DNA of 64,000 bases from Pseudoalteromonas luteoviolacea (GTDB lineage Bacteria; Pseudomonadota; Gammaproteobacteria; Enterobacterales; Alteromonadaceae), in the NCBI RefSeq assembly GCF_001696455.1, contig NZ_MAUJ01000001.1:1364001-1428000 (forward strand), given 5' to 3'. The position numbers and the translations under genes were made by a program. The notes below the pieces were generated by a model. The model ran no database searches, was not told where the DNA came from, and saw only the letters and a list, made by a program, of their open reading frames with translations. Positions 26,901 to 35,856 of the stretch are shown in pieces. How positions within the stretch are numbered: the first letter of the stretch is position 1; every line of letters begins with the position of its first letter.

Positions 26901-29900
26901 TTGGTGTCCTTGATCTGTGGTTTTGAGATCAAAGCCAATGGCTTTAAAAACATCGATACCATTGGTAGATATGCGCGCAGTGCCACCTTTGAAGCGCGCT
27001 CGATATAACCCCTCTGATATCTTAGTCATATCTGTCGCTGTAAAACTGTCATGGGTATAGAGCATCCCATGGTGAATGTTACCAAACGATAAACGCCAGC
27101 TATGTGGGATTTCAGAGCGTGTGTTAACAAAAACAACGTCGCCTACATAGGGTGGACTTGGCACAAAAACAGCTTTGATTGCGCAGTCATGTTTGGGCGC
27201 ATTTACAGAAAAAATATGTCTGAGATCAGAGGTGGTTTGTAACTTGCCGTCACAGCCTTCAATGCTCTTTAGCTCATATCCATCGTCAGGACTAGCCTCG
27301 ATGGTAAAGCTCTCGCCATAGCTATAAGTATTTTTAGATGAAATGAGTTGGCCAAGGCCTTCTTGCTCAAGATTAATATTTAATGCTGGGCGTGTTGGTG
27401 AATAATGCAGCGTATTTGCAGCTGTACACTCAGCGCTCTCTATAAAATGACAAATTGAAAATCCGTTATCATTGACATCTATAAACTGTAAGTAAGAAAC
27501 GCGACCATTTGCAATATGAGTCAGTTGAATTCGATCTGATAAAGCAAAAAGGAAATAGTCCTCACCATTGATTGATACGGCTTCTTGACACACCTTTCTA
27601 GGTACACTCCCTGTGCAGTGAGTAAATCGACTCAGGTTTACGACATCCGTCTCTGTTTGTGCGAAAAGCTCAGCACGCCCATCAAATGCATATTGATATC
27701 TATCTGTTTTGGTAAATGCGGCATGAATATCTGAATGAGTAAGCGCTTCATCGCTTAGTTCGAACAACATCACATTGCTGAAAGTAAAACCTCCAAATGA
27801 CGCATTACCTATTTGAGAAAATTCAACGGCAATTTTATCTTCGTAAGTTGCCAAAAGCTTCAACTGGTGTGTAAAAAGAATCTCACAGTTCGGCAGCGAC
27901 ACGTCACAAAAGTCAACTTCGGTTCGATCCAAGGTGTAAATATGACGCAACAATTTTCCATCAACTTTTTCGACTGCCTCTGCATGTTTAAAAAAGTAAT
28001 TGATCTGGTTATTTTCATCGATTTCAAACGCCGCTGTTCTCCCTTTTTGTTCAATTGGTGTCCATGTTCTTTGATAATCGATATCATCAAAACTAACATT
28101 TTGATGCTTAATCAATAAGGCTGATAAAAGGCTGCGTTTATTAAGATACATGTCCTCAAGGTAGATCAATTTGCCAATCGGTAAATTACGAACAAACTTT
28201 GCTGTCACATCATCACCGTGTTTATTAAAAAACATCTCGTGGTTTTTAATACCCCAAGGGATCTGCATTGGGTTGATATATGAAGAAATATCAGCCTCTC
28301 CATTATCGAGAAACTCAATAGCATAACTGTTTTTATTACCAAACTTATCTTGATAAGCGATTGACCATTGACCAATAAAATCTTCAGCTTGCTGTTCAGG
28401 CTTTGAGTCTTGGGAAATCAATCCAGAATGGAAGGCTTTTACTGTCTGCGACTTCCCATCAGAGAACATGCTAATATCACCGGAGAAGCGGCCTTTACTA
28501 TTTTCATAGACATCGATGGTAATGGTTGAAACATAGTCAGTTGGAGATTTAAACTCACCTGTTCCGTATAATGGAAGCGGCTCAGCCAAGCGTAGCTCAA
28601 TTTTAGAGCCATCTCGGTCCCAAGTAAAAGATACGTTTTGCTTAGCAGTTAATTGCCCTGTGCGATCTTCATTAAATGAAAGGGCAGCGACAAAGCCATT
28701 CATTAAAGTACGCTCACCAATGAAGTAGGTACCCAAAAGTGGTTCAGCCCCCTCGTTCATGAGATCTTTATCGGCCTTAATTTCAGCGCGCAACCTCGCC
28801 ACAAGTTCAGGCTCTGACTTTTTAAGCTTTTTAAGCATTTTTCGAGCTTCGCGAAGGTTGTTAGCAAGCTCTAATGTCGAGTTTATGCCATCGGGTAACC
28901 CGTGACCATGGTCTATTATCGCCTTAAGTAATGCCGCAACTTCGAGCTTTTCTTCAACGTCAACATGTGCTCGCGCTTCTGTTAATTCAGCTTCACTAGT
29001 AAACGCGGGGGTCCCTTCTTTGAGCAATGCATACTCGGCAGTGGTTACGTTGGTAATATTGATGCCGAAATACTCTTTCGAATCAACGGTGTTATCTTCT
29101 CCTGCGGCTTCAACTAAACCCGCAACTTCACCAAGCTGAGAAACCAAAGCCACATCCTTTTGGCTGCCCACACCTTGTGCTGATAGCTCTATAAGGAGAT
29201 TCTTTTGCGATTCATCAAGGTCAATACCTATTTCATAATTACCATTCGCATCCGCAATAGTTTGAAAAACATGCTCCCCCACTTTCAGTTGCACATTCGC
29301 ATTGGCAATTGGTGAATCGGTCACCTTACCCTTAAGCGTTGTCGATGTTCGTAAATGCGCCACTTTAGCTGTAAACGCACTACCCGCTAGTGCGCCTTGA
29401 TGATCAGTAACCACCACCGTGAAAGTGATAGTTTGATCTTCTGTGATATCAGGCACCTCAACAGTTAACGAATCACTATTTTCGCCTGCCAAGGTTAATT
29501 CTAAGGCTGAATCATGTTGCCAATAATATGTTTCTATCTGCCCATCAACATCCGTTGCATTGGCCGTTAAAGTAAATCGTGTACGCTCTTCAAACGCTGT
29601 ATTTGACGCAGAGATGGTAACTTCAGGAGGGACATTCGGTAAAGGTATGACGGTGATTTGGTGTTCTTTTGTGGCTACGGCTCCTTGATTATCTGTAACC
29701 GTAACAAAAAACTTAATATCTATACCTTCATCCACACTAATTCCGGATACATGAAGTTCCTCAGAACCTGTATCACCAACATTAATAGAAACAGGCGATT
29801 CATATGACCAACGGTGGCTAACAATACTGCCATCTAAATCCTCCGACTGTGAAGACAAAGTAAATGCCATCTCTTCACCGATAGAAGTTGGACCTACTAT

Positions 29901-31178
29901 CTCGACAACAGGGGCTAAGTTGCTTTTGGCAATAATGGTCACGGCCTTCGTTATAGTGGCCTCTGCGCCATCGTCATCCGTCACGGTAACTGTAAAATTA
30001 ACTTGTTTATCTTCTAGTATATCGGGTGTGAGTATTGCGATACTTCTCGCTTGCACTTCTGTTGGGGATAAATCTAATCCACCATCATTACGCCATTTAT
30101 ATCCAACAATGCTGCCGTCGCTATCCGTCGCTTTTGCCTCTAGTGAGATAATCTGACCTTCTTCAACAAAAGAAGGTGCCAGTATGTGCACAGCAGGTGC
30201 TTCGTTTGGCTTAGGTGTCAATGATATCGTATGTGTTTTGAAGGTACTTTGGCCTTGCTCATCTGAAGCACTAGCCGTAAACGTAACTGTAGTTCGCGTT
30301 TCTATGTCTGGTATGGATATGGTGAGTTTCGCAGTCTCCTCACCAGACATATTAAATTCTAAGTCAGAATCATGTTGCCAACTGACTGCAACGTCACTCC
30401 CTTCAGGGTCGGTAACCGAAGCGATGAGCTGTAATTGTGAAAGCCCTTGTGCATCTGATGGCCCAGAGATCTCAATCTCTGGCGCTAAATTGATCAGTGG
30501 TTCAATGCGAACCATATGAGACTTTTCAAACATATTGTCACTAGTATCAACGACTAATACTGTGAAATTAACATTTTCTTCCGTTTCAATATCAGCACTG
30601 ATAACACTTAACGTAGGCGTATTTTCACCTTTTAGTTGCAAAGGTAATTTTGAATCATGCCGCCATTGATAGCTCGCGACTTCAATCGACTGCTCTGCTA
30701 TCTCACTTGTTAAGCTAAAAGGTTCAGATTCCGGCACCGATTCTATGCCAGTGATATTGATCGTTGGGACTGGCAATAGCGTTAACGCATGTTGTGCAGA
30801 TGCTGAGCTGCCTTTATCATCTTTCACAGTTAGCGTAAAAGTAACACGATGAGGCTCGGCAATATCTGGACTGATAACTTTTAAATCTGGGCTGTTATAG
30901 TCACTGATATCTAACTCTAAATGGCTATTATGCTGCCATTGATAGTGAGCGATGCCTCCATCATCTTGTGCAGTTCCAAGCAATTTAAACTGGGTTTGTT
31001 CGAGTATTTTATTATCCCCAGAGACGACCACCGTAGGCGCTTTGTTGGCAGTCTGTTTACTATCATTATTTTGACTACTTGAGCCACCCCCACATGCTGT
31101 CAACGTTAGACAGCTAAAAATAATCGTACCTATTCTCTTTGCTTGACTACAGCCAATAGAATCCTTTAAGAAAAACAC
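23973..31178 (-). CDS. Giant surface lipoprotein: six Ig-like repeats, carboxypeptidase-regulatory-like domain, C-terminal LRR array
   Basis: A 2401-residue predicted lipoprotein. The lipobox is LTAC at 26-29, followed by GGGSSS and a short linker. Six Ig/PKD-like repeats of about 92 residues fill about 48-608, each with W(Q/R)HDS...L...PDI...FTV.V.D..G. A carboxypeptidase-regulatory-like beta-sandwich lies at about 613-665 (LKGKVTDSPIANANVQL). About 830-1920 holds several blocks alternating lipocalin-like strands with GG/SIE-type repeats (EASPDDGYELKSIEGCDGKL and VKHDWGMYLESIEGCGLS); I cannot name these. About 1943-2367 is a leucine-rich repeat array of roughly 20 units of 20-22 residues. 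Adhesion or a role at the cell surface is likely. It is single, with no secretion partner nearby. Confidence 0.85.
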   Translation of the reverse strand: MFFLKDSIGCSQAKRIGTIIFSCLTLTACGGGSSSQNNDSKQTANKAPTVVVSGDNKILEQTQFKLLGTAQDDGGIAHYQWQHNSHLELDISDYNSPDLKVISPDIAEPHRVTFTLTVKDDKGSSASAQHALTLLPVPTINITGIESVPESEPFSLTSEIAEQSIEVASYQWRHDSKLPLQLKGENTPTLSVISADIETEENVNFTVLVVDTSDNMFEKSHMVRIEPLINLAPEIEISGPSDAQGLSQLQLIASVTDPEGSDVAVSWQHDSDLEFNMSGEETAKLTISIPDIETRTTVTFTASASDEQGQSTFKTHTISLTPKPNEAPAVHILAPSFVEEGQIISLEAKATDSDGSIVGYKWRNDGGLDLSPTEVQARSIAILTPDILEDKQVNFTVTVTDDDGAEATITKAVTIIAKSNLAPVVEIVGPTSIGEEMAFTLSSQSEDLDGSIVSHRWSYESPVSINVGDTGSEELHVSGISVDEGIDIKFFVTVTDNQGAVATKEHQITVIPLPNVPPEVTISASNTAFEERTRFTLTANATDVDGQIETYYWQHDSALELTLAGENSDSLTVEVPDITEDQTITFTVVVTDHQGALAGSAFTAKVAHLRTSTTLKGKVTDSPIANANVQLKVGEHVFQTIADANGNYEIGIDLDESQKNLLIELSAQGVGSQKDVALVSQLGEVAGLVEAAGEDNTVDSKEYFGINITNVTTAEYALLKEGTPAFTSEAELTEARAHVDVEEKLEVAALLKAIIDHGHGLPDGINSTLELANNLREARKMLKKLKKSEPELVARLRAEIKADKDLMNEGAEPLLGTYFIGERTLMNGFVAALSFNEDRTGQLTAKQNVSFTWDRDGSKIELRLAEPLPLYGTGEFKSPTDYVSTITIDVYENSKGRFSGDISMFSDGKSQTVKAFHSGLISQDSKPEQQAEDFIGQWSIAYQDKFGNKNSYAIEFLDNGEADISSYINPMQIPWGIKNHEMFFNKHGDDVTAKFVRNLPIGKLIYLEDMYLNKRSLLSALLIKHQNVSFDDIDYQRTWTPIEQKGRTAAFEIDENNQINYFFKHAEAVEKVDGKLLRHIYTLDRTEVDFCDVSLPNCEILFTHQLKLLATYEDKIAVEFSQIGNASFGGFTFSNVMLFELSDEALTHSDIHAAFTKTDRYQYAFDGRAELFAQTETDVVNLSRFTHCTGSVPRKVCQEAVSINGEDYFLFALSDRIQLTHIANGRVSYLQFIDVNDNGFSICHFIESAECTAANTLHYSPTRPALNINLEQEGLGQLISSKNTYSYGESFTIEASPDDGYELKSIEGCDGKLQTTSDLRHIFSVNAPKHDCAIKAVFVPSPPYVGDVVFVNTRSEIPHSWRLSFGNIHHGMLYTHDSFTATDMTKISEGLYRARFKGGTARISTNGIDVFKAIGFDLKTTDQGHQIIWRAVNEIDNEEYDLDPIQVANKSELPTVPVTAEDMQGTWLLTHHALDNESLVHSGQNYKLTLSQDHQGSMSLITLNPEIAQSQADPDLIISWRINSFGHLEVFHDEYDFFVEFKMTEARNDGFNLVTEKVHISASNTDLKNVKPFLGAGALVKIQDNTFKIDNLVGKWRYQSSYGAEGFELYPEGVFRKGYLNGAAKTSWEGNKLTVSALFNDREKVFDPACELEFEHCSQGFKREYLVVAKHNDKLYAIERKEKPNTFSHHKNDVEGLRVITLDKQTSVSEIEPHFLWSPSFKGHKDFGADYLRLYERTDRGLQLWHLYHSELNGLQIGTGTYPHQQAQLLGGKLKYNRNGADYILEVVRSDAETMTFCEYLDGSTCAEGTLREMQYDIPVYTVEVEATTGGSIELNAIHSYLLLGQSLEVTVKHDWGMYLESIEGCGLSHSLTHSDTHLVFTNKQISQSCAIKAKFTNVPELMSEKLGISEPYLKACVDSYDVHRNLEYSESLSCSGGEIRSLTDLSELVKFKKLERLSLSGIDSLSDLAQEQLNGMSNLTSLSLADMTQSNLDLSKLTELKSLTLKVTDLTEVTLPQGGQLTSLNISVSGPEHLDLTGQTNLSSLDISYSTIKSVDLGQSNQLETLRATNAPLASITGISQSNRIKTLGLKNTLIEEVDFSQFTLLETLEVEGTTIRSLDLSSLANLSKLNAQNTPLENLAVNKNRMRILALSNTQLTELDLTDMIELAMVHAADSKIAHLRLGNNPKLSLLRVQNNLLKALQIPEDSTLRTLDVSGNSLEALGVTQNHTIVNLRLSDNHVSTFDIGKFSRLRVLNLSNNPLVELSKPDQHLMAMLFVDNTLLKEFDLSTYTGLKQLSISGTAINSIEILNTFEVLRVNNTAIKALNLPEGIGNLQIEFRGNTLDEVTGGASVRNVKIYLGDTTVSDKAMSHLQRHYGRIFALVCKEGKLGDFCTAINRI

Positions 31179-31664
31179 AAGCTTTATCCCTTTTCATTTC
31201 CTTTGTCCCTATTATCTTATCAAAGAAACCGTTTTTAAAATACAAGTCTTAACCCAAAGACAATCATTTATTAAAAATTTAAACCAAATAATTAAAATTT
31301 TTATTTTTAGTTAAATAGCGCTTAAATTAAGAACTTTATCGACCATAACACAACAAAGTTCGCAAAACCCCCTAAGCAATCCACAACATCAAATAGATTT
31401 TTTATTCCACAATAAACTTTTTACTTGATTTTTTAATGCACTATAAATTGGATGATAGATACTAGTTTAACTCCGAGATCGAGTATCACTGAATAACAAG
31501 TATTATTTAAATCAATTGAAAGAAGGTAACCTATCATTTCATGGCTACCTCTAAAAGAAGTGTAGATTTTTAAGAGTTACTATAAACAAAGCACTCGCGT
31601 TATTCCGTACTTTGAAAAAACGAGGCCGTTCGCAATCCATAGACTGTCGCCTCCCATTGTCGAC
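31179..31664. other. Non-coding AT-rich gap upstream of the giant lipoprotein gene
   Basis: About 485 bases, very AT-rich, presumably holding the lipoprotein gene promoter. No RNA gene or strong inverted repeat was found. Confidence 0.5.
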
Positions 31665-32159
31665 CTAAATACATCGACCGGATATACCCCCCTCAATCGA
31701 TATCGGGTATTTTGGATTCTCCACTTGATAAAACAACGATATTATTTGCCATTGTCCTTTAGTTTTGACTAACTGAATACTATTAACACCCGTAAACTCA
31801 GGTGCCTTTTGATCCTGGCTAAATCGAGTCTCTACAACACTATAAACTTGAGAGAAATGATCATAACGCTCGACTTTTCTTACAACCTCGCATTCGTAAA
31901 ACCCCCCTTTCGAGGGCTTATTCAACAATTTAATAAAGTCCGAGCCAGAGTTAACCATCAGATTGTGTTTTTCCTCTTTCAAATGCACTCCAAAAACGGT
32001 GGCATCCGAATGGAATAGTTGTTGTAAGCGGGTAACATCGGCTGTGTCATTTTCATCATGTGATAGGGCTTTCCAAAGTTGACTCACAACCTGCTCAGGA
32101 GAAGAAGCGAGGGCATTGCATGACATAGCAATAGTGAACATAATTAGTATAAATCGCAT
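31665..32159 (-). CDS. Small exported NTF2-like (SnoaL/DUF4440-type) protein
   Basis: A 164-residue protein with a signal peptide (MRFILIMFTIAMSCNALA, cleavage near residue 18). The rest fits an NTF2-like cone fold: VSQLWKALSHDENDTADV, LFHSDATVFGV, and a C-terminal strand GQWQIISLFYQVENPKYPI. Such domains are often small-molecule-binding or cyclase-like, but no active residues can be assigned. Function unknown. Its neighbour downstream in the window is the PEP-mutase-family gene on the same strand, 107 bases away, so a shared transcript is possible. Confidence 0.7.
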   Translation of the reverse strand: MRFILIMFTIAMSCNALASSPEQVVSQLWKALSHDENDTADVTRLQQLFHSDATVFGVHLKEEKHNLMVNSGSDFIKLLNKPSKGGFYECEVVRKVERYDHFSQVYSVVETRFSQDQKAPEFTGVNSIQLVKTKGQWQIISLFYQVENPKYPISIEGGISGRCI

Positions 32160-32266
32160 AGTGGGTCCTTTTATCGTTTTTCTTTTGCATAAAGCTTTAA
32201 AACCTCTAAAGCAACCTAACTCATTTATTTCACTTTATCTATAGCCCACGCTTCTTCGCATTCAAT

Positions 32267-33040
32267 TTACAAACTGTTTGGCGCGAATAAAGTATTGCAA
32301 TCCCTCTGTGATTTGATGTCTTTCATTATTTTTTCTAACTGATTCGAAATCGATAAATGCGCGAAATTCCCCATACTAATGCGCTTAACACCTAACTTTG
32401 ACAGTGCATCAAATGTGGGTAATTCAGGCATCGCCATAACATTGATAGGTAATGGCGTTGCAGCCACAACCGCCTTGATATCAGACTCGACTGTCACACA
32501 AGGGAAAAATAATCCATCAGCTCCTGCACTTTGGTAGCTTTTAGCCCGTTTGACCGCTTCTTCAGTCGCATTGTCCAAACCCAGCAAAAAAGCGTCGCAG
32601 CGAACATTAACAAAAACTTGAGTGTCGCTGGCTCTTAGATGCCCCATAATTTCAGATAAAGACGCTGCAAAAGTATCTTTATCTATAAGGGCTCTTGTTT
32701 GGGTTACTCTGCTATCTTCAATATTCACACCCACCACACCTAAATCAACCAGCTGTCTTATGTTTGCTGCAACCTCTTTGGGATCTCGACTATATCCAGA
32801 CTCAATATCCACACTCAGTGGCAACGAGCTTGAAGCAGAAATTCTTTTTACCATAAACAAGAGCGCCTCAAATGGCATTTGCTCACCATCTTCATAACCT
32901 AATACGGCGGCAACTGCTGCGCTTGATGTCCCTATAGCTTGATATCCAGCACTTTCGGCACGCTTGACACTTTCAGCATCCCAAACATTTGCTATAAGTA
33001 AGGGCTGTGTTTGTTGGTGAAGCATTTCAAATTTATTCAT
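32267..33040 (-). CDS. Isocitrate lyase/PEP mutase family enzyme
   Basis: A 257-residue TIM-barrel enzyme related to carboxyphosphonoenolpyruvate mutase and oxaloacetate hydrolases. It contains LLIANVWDAESVKRAESAGYQAIGTSS (N-terminal PEP-mutase signature), LSVDIESGYS (metal-ligand aspartate and glutamate) and VGVNIEDSRV. The loop around residue 115-120 lacks the KKCGH of isocitrate lyase, so it is not an isocitrate lyase. The start at 33040 is preferred because GGAA precedes it. It is divergent from a LysR gene, its probable regulator; the substrate is unknown. Confidence 0.85.
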   Translation of the reverse strand: MNKFEMLHQQTQPLLIANVWDAESVKRAESAGYQAIGTSSAAVAAVLGYEDGEQMPFEALLFMVKRISASSSLPLSVDIESGYSRDPKEVAANIRQLVDLGVVGVNIEDSRVTQTRALIDKDTFAASLSEIMGHLRASDTQVFVNVRCDAFLLGLDNATEEAVKRAKSYQSAGADGLFFPCVTVESDIKAVVAATPLPINVMAMPELPTFDALSKLGVKRISMGNFAHLSISNQLEKIMKDIKSQRDCNTLFAPNSL

Positions 33041-33184
33041 GATGTTTTCCGTGTAAACTAATTTTATTGTCTGCGATGGCACTATTTTCTTCATATTCAT
33101 TTACAAACACCAACGATGAAAATCGACTTTTAATATAAGCAGAGCTTATAATAATAAATACAAAGACATAAAAATTTAGATAAC

Positions 33185-34078
33185 GTGTTTAAGAATATAA
33201 ATCTGCTCGTAACATTCGAATGTGCAGCAAGACACAAGAGCTACAGCCGAGCGGCTCAAGAGCTCTGTATTTCGCAAGCTGCTGTGAGTCAGCAAATGCG
33301 CCAATTGGAAAATTTGCTCAATACGAGTTTGTTTGTACGCAAGGGTAAACAGATGCTACTTAGTCAATCTGGGAAAACTCTGTTTGAACATGCCCAACAC
33401 GGATTAACGATTTTAAACTCTGGCGTCAACCAACTACGAGAAGAGCGTATTGAAGGTGAGTTGACGATTACCTCTACGCAAGCATTTATTGCGCTTTGGC
33501 TTATGCCAAGATTGCAGTCATTTACAGAACTTTATCCAGACATTCAGATAAACGTCTCGTCTTCTGCCAGTTTCGTAGATTTAAAGCAGCATCATATTGA
33601 TTTAGCAATACGGTTTGGCGCCAATGTCGAGCAACATACGCCAAGCAACTTTAATTGCGATTACTTCGGTGAGTCCGGTGTTTATCCGATTTGCTCCTCC
33701 CAGCTAGCCCAGCAACTTACTTCACAATCGCCCGAAGCTTTGCTAAACCAAAAATTGGTGACACTCGAAACCCCCGGCCCCTACGATTGGCCAACCTGGT
33801 TTCAAAGTGCGGGAGTTTTGAGTGTGAACGACTATAAACAATGGACTAAAGTTAACTCAACAGATATAGCACTCAGCGCGGTTTGCAGTGGTCATGGTGT
33901 TACATTAGCAGTACCCTATTTATGTCAACATCAACTCGACTCCGGGGAGCTATCGATTCCTTTTGATTTGCCTCATCCTAACACTGTAAAAAGATACTTC
34001 GTTTACGACCCCACCTCTCCACGCGTGGCTAGATTAAGAGTGTTCACCGATTGGTTAAAAAGTGAGATGGCTGCTTAA
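33185..34078 (+). CDS. LysR-family transcriptional regulator (GcvA-like)
   Basis: A 297-residue regulator starting with GTG (FKNINLLVTFECAARHKSYS). The helix-turn-helix is ELCISQAAVSQQMRQLENLL. The C-terminal substrate-binding domain carries the GcvA-like ELTITSTQAFIALWLMPRL and DLAIRFG segments. It is divergent from the PEP-mutase-family gene across a 144-base control region and most likely regulates it. Confidence 0.9.
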   Translation: MFKNINLLVTFECAARHKSYSRAAQELCISQAAVSQQMRQLENLLNTSLFVRKGKQMLLSQSGKTLFEHAQHGLTILNSGVNQLREERIEGELTITSTQAFIALWLMPRLQSFTELYPDIQINVSSSASFVDLKQHHIDLAIRFGANVEQHTPSNFNCDYFGESGVYPICSSQLAQQLTSQSPEALLNQKLVTLETPGPYDWPTWFQSAGVLSVNDYKQWTKVNSTDIALSAVCSGHGVTLAVPYLCQHQLDSGELSIPFDLPHPNTVKRYFVYDPTSPRVARLRVFTDWLKSEMAA

Positions 34079-34381
34079 GGCACGATAAAGGGGCATGTTA
34101 AAATCGTAAAATATGTCAACGCTTTACTCATGGCTGATATCTCTTTTTTGTATTAGGTAGGTATAAAATCACACTTATTACATATAATTGAGAGAAACTT
34201 CCACACTCACAAACCAAGAGCGCAAGCAAATGTAAGCGTTATAAATTAGCCAACGCGCGCAGCGAACTTACAGCTACCTTACTTAATTTTTACTTATTCA
34301 AACAATCGTGGGGACGAATTTACAAGAAAAACCCGCTCTTCTGGCAAACTCAGAACTTAGGATGATATTTACTTCCAACGA
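34079..34381. other. Non-coding gap
   Basis: About 300 bases between the LysR gene and the chemoreceptor promoter. I see no gene or strong repeat. Confidence 0.4.
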
Positions 34382-34409
34382 TTGACATGTTTACCCTGAC
34401 TGCAATAAT
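34382..34409 (+). promoter_or_regulatory. Sigma-70-like promoter of the BdlA-like gene
   Basis: A perfect TTGACA (34382-34387), a 16-base spacer and AATAAT (34404-34409). Transcription would begin near 34416, leaving a 35-base leader to the ATG at 34451, and supporting that start over the GTG at 34430. Confidence 0.6.
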
Positions 34410-34450
34410 GCCGCTTTTGTCAACAATAAGTGCACGGGGCTTTATTATCA

Positions 34451-35761
34451 ATGTTTACCTTCGGAAAAGAAAAGAGAGCTTTGCAGCTTTCACTTGAGCA
34501 AGAGCGCAATCAGAAACAATTGCTAGAGCAAACACTTGCTTCGGTAGGCCGTTCCACAGCAATCATTGAATTTTCCCCGGATGGTAAAATTATCACTGCA
34601 AATCAGAATTTTTTAGATGCCATGGAGTATTCGCATGCGGAATTAGTTGGCAAGCATCACCGCATATTTTGTGATAAGCAGTATACAAATAGTCCAGAGT
34701 ATAATGCTCTTTGGCGCACCTTGAATAATGGTGAGTTTTTCTCTGGTACGATTGAGCGCTTTACGAAATCAGGAAAGCAACTTTGGCTTGAAGCAAGTTA
34801 TAACCCAGTTTTGGACAGCGCAGGAAAACTGCAAAAAATCGTAAAGTTTGCTGCGGATGTGACCAAGCGAGAGCTCGATGCAGTGTCACAACAAAATCTA
34901 ATTGATGCCCTGTATCGTTCTATGGCTATAATCGAATTTGATGTATCTGGCAATGTTTTAACTGCCAATGAAAACTTTCTGGCGGCAACTGGATACCACT
35001 TAGATGAAATAAAAGGGCAACATCACCGAATTTTCTGCCCAAGCCATATTGTAAACTCCCCAGACTATAGTTTGTTGTGGCGACAGTTAGCCAATGGCCA
35101 GTATTTTAGTGGCCAAGTAGAGCGCAAAGATAAGCATGGTCATGAGCTTTGGTTAGAAGCCAGTTATAACCCAGTAATCGATAAGAATGGCCAGGTGATA
35201 AAAGTTACTAAGTTTGCCTCGGATATTACAGAACGAATTGTTGCAACACGCCAAACTCAAGAAAATGTTGGACGCGCGTCTGAGCTTGCGGATACCGCAG
35301 CACAAAGTGGTGCAGGCTCAGTAAAAGCCGCCATTAAGCTCATGCAAGATTTGAGCTCGGATATGCATGTTGCAGTGACCAATATCGAAGCCCTAAATAA
35401 GCAATCTGACCAAATTAATAACATTGTCTCGACAATCAGTGCGATTGCTGAACAAACTAATTTGCTCGCCTTAAACGCTGCAATTGAAGCTGCTCGCGCA
35501 GGTGAGCAAGGCAGAGGGTTTGCGGTTGTCGCAGATGAAGTGCGACAATTGGCCGCACGCACCAGTTCTTCGACGACCGAAATTGCAGAAGTTGTCAAAG
35601 AAAACGTGGCTTTATCCACCGAAGCCACTGCATCTATGGACAAAAGTGCCAAACAAGTAGAATCAGGCGTTCAACTCATTGAAGAGCTCAATAACACGAT
35701 TACCGACATCAACCGCCAAGTTGAAAGTATCGTCGGCGCAGTATCACAACTGAGCCAATAG
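34451..35761 (+). CDS. Soluble double-PAS methyl-accepting chemotaxis protein (BdlA-like)
   Basis: A 436-residue cytoplasmic chemoreceptor with no membrane segment. Two PAS domains lie in tandem (about residues 38-155 and 160-275), each with the near-identical FSGxxER...[29 protein letters not shown](V/I)T block. The C-terminal MCP signalling hairpin contains the conserved tip [20 protein letters not shown]. The architecture matches BdlA, the Pseudomonas biofilm-dispersal sensor, and Aer-like redox sensors. Ligand, possibly haem or flavin, is not visible in the sequence. It lies next to the bmp cluster on the opposite strand. Confidence 0.88.
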   Translation: MFTFGKEKRALQLSLEQERNQKQLLEQTLASVGRSTAIIEFSPDGKIITANQNFLDAMEYSHAELVGKHHRIFCDKQYTNSPEYNALWRTLNNGEFFSGTIERFTKSGKQLWLEASYNPVLDSAGKLQKIVKFAADVTKRELDAVSQQNLIDALYRSMAIIEFDVSGNVLTANENFLAATGYHLDEIKGQHHRIFCPSHIVNSPDYSLLWRQLANGQYFSGQVERKDKHGHELWLEASYNPVIDKNGQVIKVTKFASDITERIVATRQTQENVGRASELADTAAQSGAGSVKAAIKLMQDLSSDMHVAVTNIEALNKQSDQINNIVSTISAIAEQTNLLALNAAIEAARAGEQGRGFAVVADEVRQLAARTSSSTTEIAEVVKENVALSTEATASMDKSAKQVESGVQLIEELNNTITDINRQVESIVGAVSQLSQ

Positions 35762-35763
35762 AA

Positions 35764-35793
35764 AAGTAGGTCAACCACTCTTTTGACCTACTT
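35764..35793. terminator. Hairpin after the BdlA-like gene
   Basis: AAGTAGGTCAA (35764-35774) and TTGACCTACTT (35783-35793), a perfect 11-bp stem with an 8-base loop, directly after the chemoreceptor stop. Confidence 0.7.
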
Positions 35794-35799
35794 CATAAA

Positions 35800-35823
35800 A
35801 AAACCACCGGTAACGGTGGTTTT
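35800..35823. terminator. Bidirectional terminator between the chemoreceptor and bmp7
   Basis: AAAACCACCG (35800-35809) and CGGTGGTTTT (35814-35823) with a GTAA loop, with A- and T-runs on either side. It separates the convergent chemoreceptor and bmp7 transcripts. Confidence 0.88.
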
Positions 35824-35856
35824 AACGTACTTAGTCATAATACTAAATAAAGAGAA

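Noticed and set aside
23973-31178. Tandem DNA repeats or CRISPR-like array under the Ig-like region
   Set aside because: The repeats are at protein level only; the DNA of successive units is diverged and has no fixed spacers.
32267-33040. Isocitrate lyase
   Set aside because: It is too short and lacks the KKCGH loop; it fits the wider PEP-mutase family.
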